DNA of 64,000 nucleotides, taken from Streptococcus alactolyticus. GTDB lineage: Bacteria; Bacillota; Bacilli; Lactobacillales; Streptococcaceae. Below, one piece after another: positions 46,529 through 55,732 of this stretch. Numbering within the stretch: the stretch's first letter is position 1; each line of letters opens with the position of its first letter. Location: contig NZ_JAAXMT010000005.1 of assembly GCF_012277075.1 (NCBI RefSeq), forward strand, positions 186,001-250,000, written 5' to 3'. The translations under genes were made by a program, and so were the position numbers. The notes beneath the pieces are model-generated. The model had not been told where the DNA came from, made no database searches, and worked only from the letters and a program-made list of their open reading frames with translations.

Positions 46529-47101
46529 ATGGTAGTGATTGGGATTTTAGCCTTACAGGGAGATTTTGCTGAACACCGCCAAAAAATTGTCGCTTTGGGA
46601 GCCAAAACCATTGACATTAGACAGGCTAAAGATTTGCAAGCTCCCTTGGATGGCATGATTTTACCTGGTGGGGAATCAACGGTTCAAGGCAAATTATTGC
46701 GTGATTTAGGGATGCTAGAACCTTTAAAAAGTAAAATTGATGCTGGTTTGCCTGTGCTTGCCACGTGTGCAGGCTTGATTTTACTGTCTCAGCAGATTGA
46801 AGACCAAGAGAGTACACATTTGGCGACTTTACCTGTCACGGTAAAACGCAATGCTTACGGCAGGCAATTGGGGAGCTTTAATACGCCGCTTTCATTCGGA
46901 GATTTGGGTGAGGTCCCCGCAACCTTTATTCGAGCGCCTTATATTAACCAAGTTGACGAGGGTGTTGAGGTTTTAGCTGAAAAAGATGGTAAGATTGTGG
47001 CTGCACGCTTTCACAATCAGCTGGGCTTGGCCTTTCATCCTGAGGTGGATGAGAACGACAGCATTCATTCTTATTTCTTGAGCATCTGTCAGACAAAGTA
47101 A
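46529..47101 (+). CDS. pdxT: Pyridoxal 5'-phosphate synthase glutaminase PdxT
   Basis: 190 residues. Glutamine amidotransferase that supplies ammonia to PdxS. Motif LPGGESTVQGKLL, nucleophile Cys80 in ATCAGLILL, and His-x-Glu in AFHPEVDEND. Translationally close to pdxS. RBS AGGAGG. Confidence 0.97.
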   Translation: MVVIGILALQGDFAEHRQKIVALGAKTIDIRQAKDLQAPLDGMILPGGESTVQGKLLRDLGMLEPLKSKIDAGLPVLATCAGLILLSQQIEDQESTHLATLPVTVKRNAYGRQLGSFNTPLSFGDLGEVPATFIRAPYINQVDEGVEVLAEKDGKIVAARFHNQLGLAFHPEVDENDSIHSYFLSICQTK

Positions 47102-47170
47102 CGACAAGGGACCCCATTTTTTCTAAAAAATGGTACAATAGATAAGCATTATCTTGATGACTATTTATCT

Positions 47171-47212
47171 AGGAGGAATAACACACGGACTTAGCTAGTG
47201 AGGTAAGCCGTG
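47171..47212 (+). promoter_or_regulatory. pcrA leader with distant Shine-Dalgarno and hairpin
   Basis: AGGAGG (47171-47176) is too far from ATG 47223 to work directly. Between them CACGG-A-CTTA (47184-47193) pairs with TAAGCCGTG (47204-47212). TACAAT at about 47136-47141 may be the -10. Confidence 0.4.
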
Positions 47213-47222
47213 GTATTAGACA

Positions 47223-49535
47223 ATGAATCCATTATTAGAAGGAATGAATGACCAACAAAGACTTGCGGTTGAAACGACAGAAGGTCCTGTGCTAATCATG
47301 GCAGGGGCTGGCTCTGGTAAAACGCGTGTCTTGACCCACCGAATTGCTTATTTGATTGATGAAAAATTTGTCAATCCTTGGAATATCTTGGCAATTACCT
47401 TTACCAATAAAGCTGCGCGTGAAATGCGTGAACGTGCTATGAAACTAAACCCTGCGACCAAGGATACCTTGATTGCGACCTTCCATAGCATGTGTGTGCG
47501 CATTTTGCGTCGTGATGCTGACCATATTGGTTACAATCGTAATTTCACTATCGTTGACCCTGGGGAACAACGCACCCTGATGAAACGTATTCTCAAAAAT
47601 CTAAATTTGGACCCTAAGAAATGGAATGAGAGAGCCATTTTAGGGACCATTTCAAATGCCAAAAACGATTTGCTAGACGAAGTGGCTTACGAAAAACAAG
47701 CCAACGATATGTATTCGCAAATTGTTGCCAAATGTTACAAGGCTTACCAAGAGGAATTGCGTCAGAGCGAAGCTATGGACTTTGATGACCTTATCATGCT
47801 AACCTTGCGTTTGTTTGACAAAAATCCTGATGTCTTGGCTTATTACCAGCAACGTTACCAGTACATTCATGTGGATGAGTATCAAGATACCAACCACGCG
47901 CAATACCAGTTGGTAAAATTGTTGGCGTCACGTTTCCAAAATATCTGTGTTATGGGGGATGCCGACCAATCCATTTATGGCTGGCGTGGGGCGGATATGC
48001 AAAATATCCTTGATTTTGAAAAAGATTATAAAGAAGCCAAGACCATTTTGCTGGAGCAAAACTACCGTTCAACCAAAAATATCTTGCAGGCAGCCAACAG
48101 CGTGATTAAAAACAACCGCAACCGTCGTCCAAAAACCTTGCGGACGGATAATGAAACTGGGGAATCTATTGTTTATTACCGTGCGCGTGATGAGCGTGAG
48201 GAAGCTGTTTTTGTTGCCTCAACGATTGACAATATTGTGCGTGAAACAGGGCGAAACTTCAAAGATTTTGCGGTTCTCTACCGTACCAATGCCCAATCTC
48301 GTACCATTGAAGAAGCCTTGCTGAAATCGAACATTCCTTACACCATGGTTGGTGGAACCAAATTCTACAGTCGTAAGGAAATCCGTGACGTGATTTCTTA
48401 CCTCAATGTCATTGCCAATGCAGCAGACAACATCAGCTACGAGCGTATTGTTAACGAGCCAAAACGTGGTGTGGGGCCTGGGACTTTGGATAAAATCCGT
48501 GATTTTGCCAGCCAGCAACAAATGAGTTTGTTAGAAGCGTCGGCTAACATCATGTTATCAGGTGTCAAAGGAAAAGCTGCACAAGCTGTTTGGGATTTGG
48601 CGCAATTACTCATGACCTTGCGTGATGGGCTTGATGGCATGACGGTTACCGAATTGGTGGAAGCAGTCCTTGACAAGACAGGCTACTTAGAAGCTCTTCG
48701 TTTGCAAAATACACTGGAAAGCCAAGCACGTATTGAAAATATCGAAGAATTCTTGACGGTTACCAAAAACTTTGATGACAATCAAGAAGATGCCCCAGAA
48801 GGGGAAACAGGTCTTGAAAAACTCAGCCGTTTCTTGAATGATTTGGCTTTGATTGCTGATACTGACGATGGCGAAGCAGAGAGTGCCGAAGTGACCTTGA
48901 TGACCTTGCATGCCGCCAAGGGATTGGAATTTCCAATTGTCTTTTTGATTGGTATGGAAGAAGGGGTTTTTCCATTGTCACGCGCAACTGAGGACCAAGA
49001 CGAGTTGGAAGAAGAGCGCCGCCTAGCTTATGTTGGGATTACCCGCGCTGAAAAGCTCCTCTTTTTGACCAATGCTAACACGCGAACTTTGTTTGGTAAG
49101 ACCAATTACAACCGTCCGTCACGCTTCATCCGTGAAATTGACGAAGAATTGTTGCAATACCAAGGCTTAGCACGCCCAGCCAATTCATCCTATGGAGTGC
49201 GTTATAGTGGTGGTGATGACACCATGTCATTTGGGCAGGGCATGAGCTTGCAACAAGCGATTCAATCTCGCAAAGCCAAGGTACAACCACAATCAAGCCG
49301 CGGTGCGCAGCCATTTGCAAAAGCTGGCAAGGCAGTGCTGTTTGGGCAAAGTGCTTCGGCTAGCAAAGAGGCTATTGATTGGCAAATCGGCGACATTGCC
49401 CACCATAAAAAATGGGGTGATGGCACGGTATTGTCAGTGACAGGTTCAGGTCAAACCCAAGAGTTAAAAATCAATTTCCCAGAAGTTGGGCTTAAAAAAC
49501 TCTTGGCAAGTGTGGCACCAATTGAGAAAAAATAA
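47223..49535 (+). CDS. pcrA: ATP-dependent DNA helicase PcrA
   Basis: 770 residues, superfamily 1A 3'-5' helicase for repair and rolling-circle plasmid replication. Walker A GAGSGKT at 28-34, motif Ia [12 protein letters not shown], Walker B VDEYQDTN, motif [17 protein letters not shown], motif [11 protein letters not shown] and motif [11 protein letters not shown]. The C-terminal tail ending [13 protein letters not shown]...KKLL is the PcrA RNA-polymerase-binding Tudor-like domain. ATG 47223 lacks a well-placed RBS. Confidence 0.96.
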   Translation: MNPLLEGMNDQQRLAVETTEGPVLIMAGAGSGKTRVLTHRIAYLIDEKFVNPWNILAITFTNKAAREMRERAMKLNPATKDTLIATFHSMCVRILRRDADHIGYNRNFTIVDPGEQRTLMKRILKNLNLDPKKWNERAILGTISNAKNDLLDEVAYEKQANDMYSQIVAKCYKAYQEELRQSEAMDFDDLIMLTLRLFDKNPDVLAYYQQRYQYIHVDEYQDTNHAQYQLVKLLASRFQNICVMGDADQSIYGWRGADMQNILDFEKDYKEAKTILLEQNYRSTKNILQAANSVIKNNRNRRPKTLRTDNETGESIVYYRARDEREEAVFVASTIDNIVRETGRNFKDFAVLYRTNAQSRTIEEALLKSNIPYTMVGGTKFYSRKEIRDVISYLNVIANAADNISYERIVNEPKRGVGPGTLDKIRDFASQQQMSLLEASANIMLSGVKGKAAQAVWDLAQLLMTLRDGLDGMTVTELVEAVLDKTGYLEALRLQNTLESQARIENIEEFLTVTKNFDDNQEDAPEGETGLEKLSRFLNDLALIADTDDGEAESAEVTLMTLHAAKGLEFPIVFLIGMEEGVFPLSRATEDQDELEEERRLAYVGITRAEKLLFLTNANTRTLFGKTNYNRPSRFIREIDEELLQYQGLARPANSSYGVRYSGGDDTMSFGQGMSLQQAIQSRKAKVQPQSSRGAQPFAKAGKAVLFGQSASASKEAIDWQIGDIAHHKKWGDGTVLSVTGSGQTQELKINFPEVGLKKLLASVAPIEKK

Positions 49536-49568
49536 GAAGGTCAGGTTTTAGCCTGCTTTCTTTTTTTC
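49534..49568 (+). terminator. pcrA terminator
   Basis: GAAGGTCAGG and CCTGCTTTC form an imperfect stem followed by a long T-run. Confidence 0.65.
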
Positions 49569-49622
49569 TGAAATCAAGTGAAAAATCCTTCTAATATGAC
49601 CCAAATCGTCTGAAAATTTTGG

Positions 49623-49628
49623 TATAAT
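49623..49628 (+). promoter_or_regulatory. -10 of the amino-acid ABC operon
   Basis: TATAAT preceded by TG-G, an extended -10; the -35 is poor. Confidence 0.5.
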
Positions 49629-49655
49629 AGAATAAATTTTAATTTAGGAGAGTAC

Positions 49656-50297
49656 ATGTCTTATATTTTGGAAATTCTGCCAAGCTTATTGGACGGTGCA
49701 AAGGTAACTATTGAGATTTTTTTCATTGTGATTATCTTATCAATTCCTCTTGGTGCCGTCTTAGCGTTTTTGATGCAGATTAAGTTTAAACCGTTAGAAT
49801 GGCTGTTAACCCTATACGTTTGGGTTATGCGTGGTACCCCTTTGCTGCTGCAATTGATTTTCTTGTATTATGTCTTGCCAAACATCGGCATTGTTATGGA
49901 CCGTTTACCAGCAGCCATTGTGGCCTTTACGTTGAATTACGCGGCCTATTTTGCTGAGATTTTCCGTGGTGGGATTGCTGCCATTCCTAAAGGGCAATAC
50001 GAAGCGGCTAAGGTCTTAAAATTAAGCCCGTTTCAGACTATTTTTTATGTCATTTTGCCACAAGTGTTCAAAATCGTTCTCCCAAGCGTCTTTAACGAAA
50101 CCATTAACTTGGTCAAAGACTCTTCTTTGGTCTATGTCTTGGGGGTAGGCGACTTGTTGCTTGCTAGTAAAACAGCAGCCAACCGTGATGCCTCACTGGC
50201 ACCGATGTTTATCGCAGGGGCACTTTATTTGCTGATGATTGGTGTAGTGACGATCATCTCACGACAAACAGAAAAGAAATTTGATTATTACAAATAA
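49656..50297 (+). CDS. Polar amino-acid ABC transporter permease
   Basis: 213 residues, about five membrane segments. HisM/GlnP family, with RGTPLLLQLIFLYYVLP and the EAA-type loop GQYEAAKVLKLSPFQTIFYVILPQ. It forms a homodimeric channel in this family. First gene of a three-gene importer (permease, ATPase, lipoprotein), with 11-13 bases between genes. RBS AGGAGAG. Confidence 0.92.
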   Translation: MSYILEILPSLLDGAKVTIEIFFIVIILSIPLGAVLAFLMQIKFKPLEWLLTLYVWVMRGTPLLLQLIFLYYVLPNIGIVMDRLPAAIVAFTLNYAAYFAEIFRGGIAAIPKGQYEAAKVLKLSPFQTIFYVILPQVFKIVLPSVFNETINLVKDSSLVYVLGVGDLLLASKTAANRDASLAPMFIAGALYLLMIGVVTIISRQTEKKFDYYK

Positions 50298-50308
50298 GAA
50301 GGTGACCA

Positions 50309-50938
50309 ATGTTAGAATTACGCAATATTTCCAAACAGTTTGGTCAAAAAAAGATTTTTGATCATTTCAACCTAACCATTGAAGATGGCAAGATTTTATC
50401 CCTTGTTGGACCATCTGGTGGGGGAAAGACGACCTTGCTTCGTATGTTAGCAGGACTTGAAAAAATTGATTCTGGTAGCCTCATCTATAATGGCAAAACC
50501 TTTCCCATTGACCACTTGGAAAACCTCAACTTGCTGGGCTTTGTTTTCCAAGATTTTCAATTATTTCCCCATTTATCAGTTTTAGATAATTTGATTTTAT
50601 CTCCTACCAAAACCATGGGAATGAGTAAAGAAGCAGCAACTGAAAAAGCCATGGGCTTGTTGCGTCGTTTGGGCTTGGGCGAACACGTTAACGCCTATCC
50701 TTATTCCCTATCTGGAGGGCAAAAGCAGCGTGTGGCTTTGGCACGGGCCATGATGATTGACCCTGAAATCATTGGCTATGACGAACCAACTTCGGCACTA
50801 GACCCTGAGCTGCGTCAAGAAGTGGAAAGACTACTCTTGCAAAATCGTGAAGCAGGCATGACGCAGATTGTCGTAACCCATGATTTGGCCTTTGCCGAAA
50901 CCATTTCCGACCATATTTTAAAAATCAATCCCAAGTAG
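50309..50938 (+). CDS. Polar amino-acid ABC transporter ATPase
   Basis: 209 residues. Walker A GPSGGGKTT, Q-loop VFQDFQLFPHLS, signature LSGGQKQRVALARA, Walker [14 protein letters not shown] and H-loop VTHDLAFAE, all intact. Slightly short for the family (usually about 240) because it ends soon after the H-loop. RBS GAAGGTGA. Confidence 0.92.
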   Translation: MLELRNISKQFGQKKIFDHFNLTIEDGKILSLVGPSGGGKTTLLRMLAGLEKIDSGSLIYNGKTFPIDHLENLNLLGFVFQDFQLFPHLSVLDNLILSPTKTMGMSKEAATEKAMGLLRRLGLGEHVNAYPYSLSGGQKQRVALARAMMIDPEIIGYDEPTSALDPELRQEVERLLLQNREAGMTQIVVTHDLAFAETISDHILKINPK

Positions 50939-50951
50939 AGGTGGTGGGTAA

Positions 50952-51794
50952 ATGACATTTAAAAAATGGACAATAGTCACAACGCTCCTTCTTTTGCTGA
51001 TGGCTTTGAGTGGGTGTGATTTATCAGCTAAAAAGAAAGCAGCCAGCACTGACCAGTGGGATAGTTATGTGAAAAAAGGTGAAATCACGATTGGTTTTGA
51101 CAATACCTTCGTTCCCATGGGATTTGAGGACCGAGATGGCACCTACACAGGATTTGACGTTGATTTAGCCAATGCGGTCTTTAAAGAATACGGCATCAAG
51201 GTTAATTGGCAGCCCATTGATTGGGATATGAAAGAAACCGAGTTAAACAATGGCACTATTGATTTGATTTGGAATGGCTATTCGATGACTAAGGAGCGGG
51301 AAGAAAAAGTCCGCTTCACCAATCCCTACATGATTAACAAACAAGTGTTGGTGACGAAAAAATCATCTGGCATTACGGATTTTGCGGACATGAAGGGCAA
51401 GACTTTAGGCGTACAGTCAGGTTCGTCAGGTTATGATGCCTTTTTAGCCTCGCCAAAAGTCTTAAAAGATATCGTAGCTGGCAAGGATGCCACACAGTAT
51501 GAAACGCTGACGCAAGCCCTCATTGATTTGAAAAACAACCGTATTGATGGCTTGTTGATTGATGAAGTGTATGCCAATTATTACTTGAAACAAGAAGGCG
51601 AGCTGGACCGCTACAACATCATTCCGAGTGCATTTACAGGCGAAGATTTTGCAGTTGGAGCGAGAAAAGCTGACAAAACGCTAGTTGAAAAAATTAACCA
51701 AGGTTTCAAAACACTTTATCAAAAAGGAATTTTCCAAAAGATTTCCCAAAAATGGTTTGGCGAAGACGTCGCAACGCAATCGGTTAAGGAATAG
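50952..51794 (+). CDS. Amino-acid-binding lipoprotein
   Basis: 280 residues. Signal peptide with lipobox LSGC and lipidated Cys22. SBP family 3 fold: GEITIGFDNTFVPMGFED, GFDVDLANAVFKEYG, IDLIWNGYSMTKEREEKV. The ligand is probably a polar amino acid or cystine; the sequence alone does not decide. Acts with the permease and ATPase upstream. Confidence 0.9.
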   Translation: MTFKKWTIVTTLLLLLMALSGCDLSAKKKAASTDQWDSYVKKGEITIGFDNTFVPMGFEDRDGTYTGFDVDLANAVFKEYGIKVNWQPIDWDMKETELNNGTIDLIWNGYSMTKEREEKVRFTNPYMINKQVLVTKKSSGITDFADMKGKTLGVQSGSSGYDAFLASPKVLKDIVAGKDATQYETLTQALIDLKNNRIDGLLIDEVYANYYLKQEGELDRYNIIPSAFTGEDFAVGARKADKTLVEKINQGFKTLYQKGIFQKISQKWFGEDVATQSVKE

Positions 51795-51831
51795 GAGTGC
51801 CCGTCTATTCTGACCTAGTTAGGAGTCCTGT

Positions 51832-52503
51832 ATGACTTTCACGTTATGTCTTAGTGCTTTATTCAAATTTCTGTTAGGTGTTGTTCTGGTTGCTGCTCTT
51901 TTGTTTATTCCTGCGGGGACGCTAAATTATCCAAACGCTATTTTGCTTATGGTTATCTTGTTTGTTCCTATGTTTCTAGCAAGACTGGTCTTGATGGTTA
52001 AAAATCCTGACTTGTTGCGCAGGCGCTTGAAGGTAAAAGAAGAACCAGGGGAGCAAAGAAAAATTATTGCGGCTACGGGTTTTATGTTTGTAGTGGGCTT
52101 TATCTTAGCAGGATTGGATTTTCGATTAGATTGGCTGCCACTACCACAAATTATTTCCAAAGTTTCTGCTCTTCTTTTTCTTCTAGCTTATGCGCTTTAG
52201 GCAGAAGTTTTACGAGAAAATACCTACTTATCTCGTACCGTTATGGTAGAAGAAGAACAGAAAGTCATTAATACAGGCTTGTACGGTCTTGTTAGACATC
52301 CGATGTACAGTGCAACAATTATTCTGTTTCTGACGATGCCTTTAGTATTGGGCTCTTTAATTGCTTTTTTAGTTTTTTTACCATATCCAATCATGATTAT
52401 CAAAAGGCTAAAAAATGAAGAGCAGGTGTTGTCAAAGGAACTAACAGGCTATACAGAATATCAAAAGAAAGTACGTTATCGCTTAATTCCTTATATTTGG
52501 TAA
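51832..52503 (+). pseudogene. Isoprenylcysteine-methyltransferase-like membrane protein with in-frame TAG
   Basis: One continuous frame of 223 codons is interrupted only by a TAG at 52198-52200. The left part (122 residues) has three or four membrane segments. The right part (from 52201, internal ATG at 52243) carries the catalytic-end motif GLYGLVRHPMYSATIILF and RLKNEEQVLSKEL. Joined, the protein matches ICMT/PEMT-type methyltransferases. No shift of frame is needed, so a single base change would restore it. Function of the intact family here is uncertain. Confidence 0.85.
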
Positions 52504-52508
52504 CAAAT

Positions 52509-52536
52509 AACCCCATCTCTACTCAGAGATGGGGTT
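52509..52536. terminator. Bidirectional terminator
   Basis: AACCCCATCTCT (52509-52520) pairs perfectly with AGAGATGGGGTT (52525-52536). It lies between the broken methyltransferase (plus) and the CDF exporter (minus). Confidence 0.8.
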
Positions 52537-52546
52537 TCGTATTTTT

Positions 52547-53740
52547 TTATTTTTTTGGAGTGATTTGGTGGAAGACGAGGTACCAATTTTCTTGGCGGCG
52601 CCAAATGCTGGTGTGAGCCTCTCCTCCAAGCGTATAAGTAATCAATTTGGTTTTTTGGCTAATAGATGTCATCTCAAAATCTTCAAATTGACTGACATAA
52701 TGTCTTTGACGCGCAATCATTTCTTCTTTAGAATAAGTCTGACCGTCGTCTGAAATCAAGCGGAAGTTATCTGCCAATAATTCTTCGTAATCAGGGATTT
52801 TTGAGAGAATGATTTTTTCATTTTTTTGGAGTCTGTGGTAAACATTTTCCCAAATTTCATCTTCTGGGATAGCGGCAGGTTCTACGTGAACATCGGTATC
52901 GTAAATCGAAAATTCTTGATTAAGCAAGCGTTCGATTTGTTCCGTGATTTCATGGCTTTCATAAACAGACAAATCAGGGTTCATTTCAACCACGATATCG
53001 AGGTAGATATTGCTTCCGTATGAACGTCCGCGCAATGATTTAACCGCAGTGACTTTTGGTAATTTTAAAATGGCTTCTTTGTATTTTTTGAGTTCCTTGT
53101 CATCAAAACCATCTGATAAGCTAAAGGCACTTTCCATGAAAATATCATAAGCCGTTTTCAAGATGAAATAAGTAATGACAATGGCAGCCAATCTATCGAT
53201 GATGACTAAGTGGAAAGAAGCGGCGATAATGGCAACAGACGTTCCGATAGAAGCAACGGCGTCAGAAAGATTATCCTTGGCAGCGGCAACGAGGGCGCTT
53301 GATTTGACCTTTTTAGACAATCGACGGTTGTAGAGGTAAACAGCGTACATGATAATCGCAGAAACCACTCCGACAATGGCACCTTCAGGATCAATAGTAG
53401 TAGTTGTTCCTGAAATGATTTTGTGAATGGTTTGCGATAGCACTTGGAAACCAACGATAAACATGATAAATGATGTGATCAAGCTGGCTAAATCTTCAAT
53501 TTTCCAATGCCCAAAACGGTGGTCCTCGTCAGCAGGTTTGCTGGCTAAATGCAGACCAATCAACAAGGTCACATTGCTTAAAATATCCGAAACGTTGTTA
53601 AAACCGTCGGCAATCAATGAAGATGAGTTAATGCTATAACCCACAATCAATTTGGCAATCGAGATGAGCAGGTAAGCCACTATACTAACAATCGGGCCAC
53701 GCTTAGCCAGTTGAAGATTAGAAGTTGGTGTAGATGACAT
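52547..53740 (-). CDS. mntE: Cation diffusion facilitator, probable manganese exporter MntE
   Basis: 397 residues. Five or six membrane segments with metal-site motifs SSLIADGFNNVSDIL and DHRFGHWKIEDLASL, then a long cytoplasmic domain of about 190 residues with the CDF dimer fold. Streptococcal CDF proteins of this length with the SSLIADGFNN motif are manganese exporters, though zinc remains possible. Start ATG 53740 (MSSTPTS) has AAGGAG upstream; the longer frame begins inside that RBS. Confidence 0.85.
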   Translation of the reverse strand: MSSTPTSNLQLAKRGPIVSIVAYLLISIAKLIVGYSINSSSLIADGFNNVSDILSNVTLLIGLHLASKPADEDHRFGHWKIEDLASLITSFIMFIVGFQVLSQTIHKIISGTTTTIDPEGAIVGVVSAIIMYAVYLYNRRLSKKVKSSALVAAAKDNLSDAVASIGTSVAIIAASFHLVIIDRLAAIVITYFILKTAYDIFMESAFSLSDGFDDKELKKYKEAILKLPKVTAVKSLRGRSYGSNIYLDIVVEMNPDLSVYESHEITEQIERLLNQEFSIYDTDVHVEPAAIPEDEIWENVYHRLQKNEKIILSKIPDYEELLADNFRLISDDGQTYSKEEMIARQRHYVSQFEDFEMTSISQKTKLITYTLGGEAHTSIWRRQENWYLVFHQITPKK

Positions 53741-53785
53741 AAAGAATAGCTCCTTTAACAATCGGAAAAAAACGAGAGAGGTACA

Positions 53786-55117
53786 TTATTGGTGTTTGTT
53801 AAAATAGCGTCTGGTTTCGCTGATAATAACAGGTGAGAGGGCAAGTAGGGCAATTAAGTTTGGCACAGCCATCAGACCATTAACGATATCGGCAATGACC
53901 CAAATGGTTTCCAAACTAATGTATCCGCCTAAAGCAACCATGGCAATAAAGAAAACGCGGTAAACAGGAATGGCTTTCACGCCAAATAGAAACTCAAAGC
54001 AGCGTTCGCCATAGTAGCTCCAGCCCAAAATAGTTGTGAAAGCAAAGAGAATCAAACTAAAGGTTAAGGCATAAACCCCAAAATTACCAAAGACAGATGA
54101 AAAGGCAGATTGGGTCAACATGGCACCATTTAGGTCACTAGACCAGCCGCCAGTTACGATGATGGCAAGCCCTGTCAAACTACAAATGATAATGGTATCA
54201 ATGAAAGTTCCTGTCATAGACACAAGTCCTTGCTCAACAGGTTCATTGGTCTTGGCAGCCGCCGCAGCAATCGGAGCAGAACCCAAACCAGATTCGTTAG
54301 AGAAAATGCCTCGAGCTATCCCTGCTTGAATAGCTGTTACCATTGTTGCCCCTGCAAAACCACCCGTTGCAGCCTTTCCAGTGAAAGCAGATTGGAAAAT
54401 CAGTCCCAAACTTGGCAAAATATTGTCTGCATGAGAAAGCAAAATAGTCACAGTAGCGATGATGTAGATGATAGCCATAAAAGGCACAACACTTTCAGCG
54501 ACTTTTGAGATGGATTTGATTCCCCCAAAAATAATGATGCTGACCAAAATAGCCAAGATAATACTAATCACTTGTGGCGACCAGCCGACGGTATTTTTGA
54601 GAGAGTCGGTAATCGAGTTCACCTGAGTGAAAGTTCCTGAGCCAAAGAGAGCAACCATGACACCAAAAATAGAAAAAGCGATAGCTAGAGGTTTCCACTG
54701 TTGCCCCATCCCATTAACGATGTAGTACATAGGCCCTCCAGCGATAAAGCCATCAGCGTCTTTGGTACGGTATTTGATAGCCAAAACCCCTTCAGCATAC
54801 TTGGTTGCCATACCAAAGAAGGCAACCATCCACATCCAAAAGAGGGCTCCAGGTCCTCCAAGTTTTATAGCAGTCGCAACGCCAACCACATTTCCTGTTC
54901 CAACAGTCGCCGCCAGTGCCGTTGCCAAGGCCGCAAAGCTTGAGATATCCCCTTGACCGTCAGAATCCGAAGCAAAAATCAGTTTGATTGCTTTGGGCAG
55001 CCGGAAAACTTGCAGCAGTCTTAGGCGAACAGAAAGGTAAAATCCCGTTCCAACCAGCAAGACAAGAAGAGGCGGTCCCCAGACAAAACTATCTAAGGAA
55101 GATAGAAAATGGTACAT
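53786..55117 (-). CDS. AGCS-family sodium:alanine/glycine symporter, second copy
   Basis: 443 residues, closely similar throughout to the symporter at 42329-43717: both share GTGFYL/FxVRL, GPGALFWMW, KYAEG, GGPMYYIVNGMG and FSNESGLGSAPIAAAAAKT. Its leader carries no glycine riboswitch. Probably imports alanine, glycine or serine with sodium. RBS TAGGAG eight bases before the ATG on the minus strand. Confidence 0.92.
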   Translation of the reverse strand: MYHFLSSLDSFVWGPPLLVLLVGTGFYLSVRLRLLQVFRLPKAIKLIFASDSDGQGDISSFAALATALAATVGTGNVVGVATAIKLGGPGALFWMWMVAFFGMATKYAEGVLAIKYRTKDADGFIAGGPMYYIVNGMGQQWKPLAIAFSIFGVMVALFGSGTFTQVNSITDSLKNTVGWSPQVISIILAILVSIIIFGGIKSISKVAESVVPFMAIIYIIATVTILLSHADNILPSLGLIFQSAFTGKAATGGFAGATMVTAIQAGIARGIFSNESGLGSAPIAAAAAKTNEPVEQGLVSMTGTFIDTIIICSLTGLAIIVTGGWSSDLNGAMLTQSAFSSVFGNFGVYALTFSLILFAFTTILGWSYYGERCFEFLFGVKAIPVYRVFFIAMVALGGYISLETIWVIADIVNGLMAVPNLIALLALSPVIISETRRYFNKHQ

Positions 55118-55250
55118 AAATCAAACTCCTAAATATCAAGTCCGACCGTGTTATTGCAACCGTTTCTTATGAAAAAGCCTAGCCAAACACGGCAGGAACA
55201 ATTGAAATAATGTTGGTATTTTCAGAAAAATGAATAATTTCAACCCATCT

Positions 55251-55279
55251 ATTGTACAGGTCTTGCAAGCTTTTGTCAA
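55251..55279 (-). promoter_or_regulatory. Promoter of the second AGCS symporter gene
   Basis: Minus strand TTGACA (55279-55274), 17 bp, TACAAT (55256-55251). The leader of about 130 nt (55118-55250) shows no recognised riboswitch. Confidence 0.75.
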
Positions 55280-55423
55280 ATCACAGTTAGAGAAAGCAAG
55301 TTCTCTCAATAGCTGTATGCTTTATCATAGCAAACTTTTATCGACTTTTTAAAAATTGTAAAAATATCCAACTGACTACATATAAATGTTTTTAGCGAGT
55401 TTATTGGCATTTGAAGAAAGTTT

Positions 55424-55452
55424 TTTATAAATCTGATGAAAAACGTTATAAT
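55424..55452 (+). promoter_or_regulatory. Promoter of the structured RNA
   Basis: TTTATA (55424-55429), 17 bp, TATAAT (55447-55452). Confidence 0.6.
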
Positions 55453-55458
55453 ACACTT

Positions 55459-55641
55459 AAGGATGATACATTCAAATGGACATAATGGGAGCTTCGCCTG
55501 AAGAGGTTATAACTTTTTATAGAGTCATTAGGCCTTGAATTACTAGACTCGAAAGGTTGTAGAGCTCTATGAAAAACTCAAATCTAAGTTACGTTTTACT
55601 TACAAAGGATAAGATACTTAGAATGTTCTAGGTGTTTTTTT
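55459..55641 (+). ncRNA. Structured non-coding RNA, 6S RNA candidate
   Basis: About 183 nt between a promoter and a terminator, with no usable reading frame. It can fold into one long rod: ACATTC/GAATGT near the ends, a large unpaired middle, then TTTTTATAGAG with CTCTATGAAAAA (one bulge), and GGCCTT with AAGGTT near the tip. A long hairpin with a central bubble and this length are the features of 6S RNA, which binds RNA polymerase. Identity is inferred from shape, not from sequence memory. Confidence 0.5.
55614..55641 (+). terminator. Terminator of the structured RNA
   Basis: ACTTAGA pairs with TCTAGGT around a short loop, followed by seven T's. Confidence 0.65.
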
Positions 55642-55732
55642 GTGTGCATAAGAGGAACTAGATACCATAAAACGCACAATGGCGCATTTGGTATTAATTT
55701 GTTATAATGGGAATGTTGAACGAGGAGTTATT

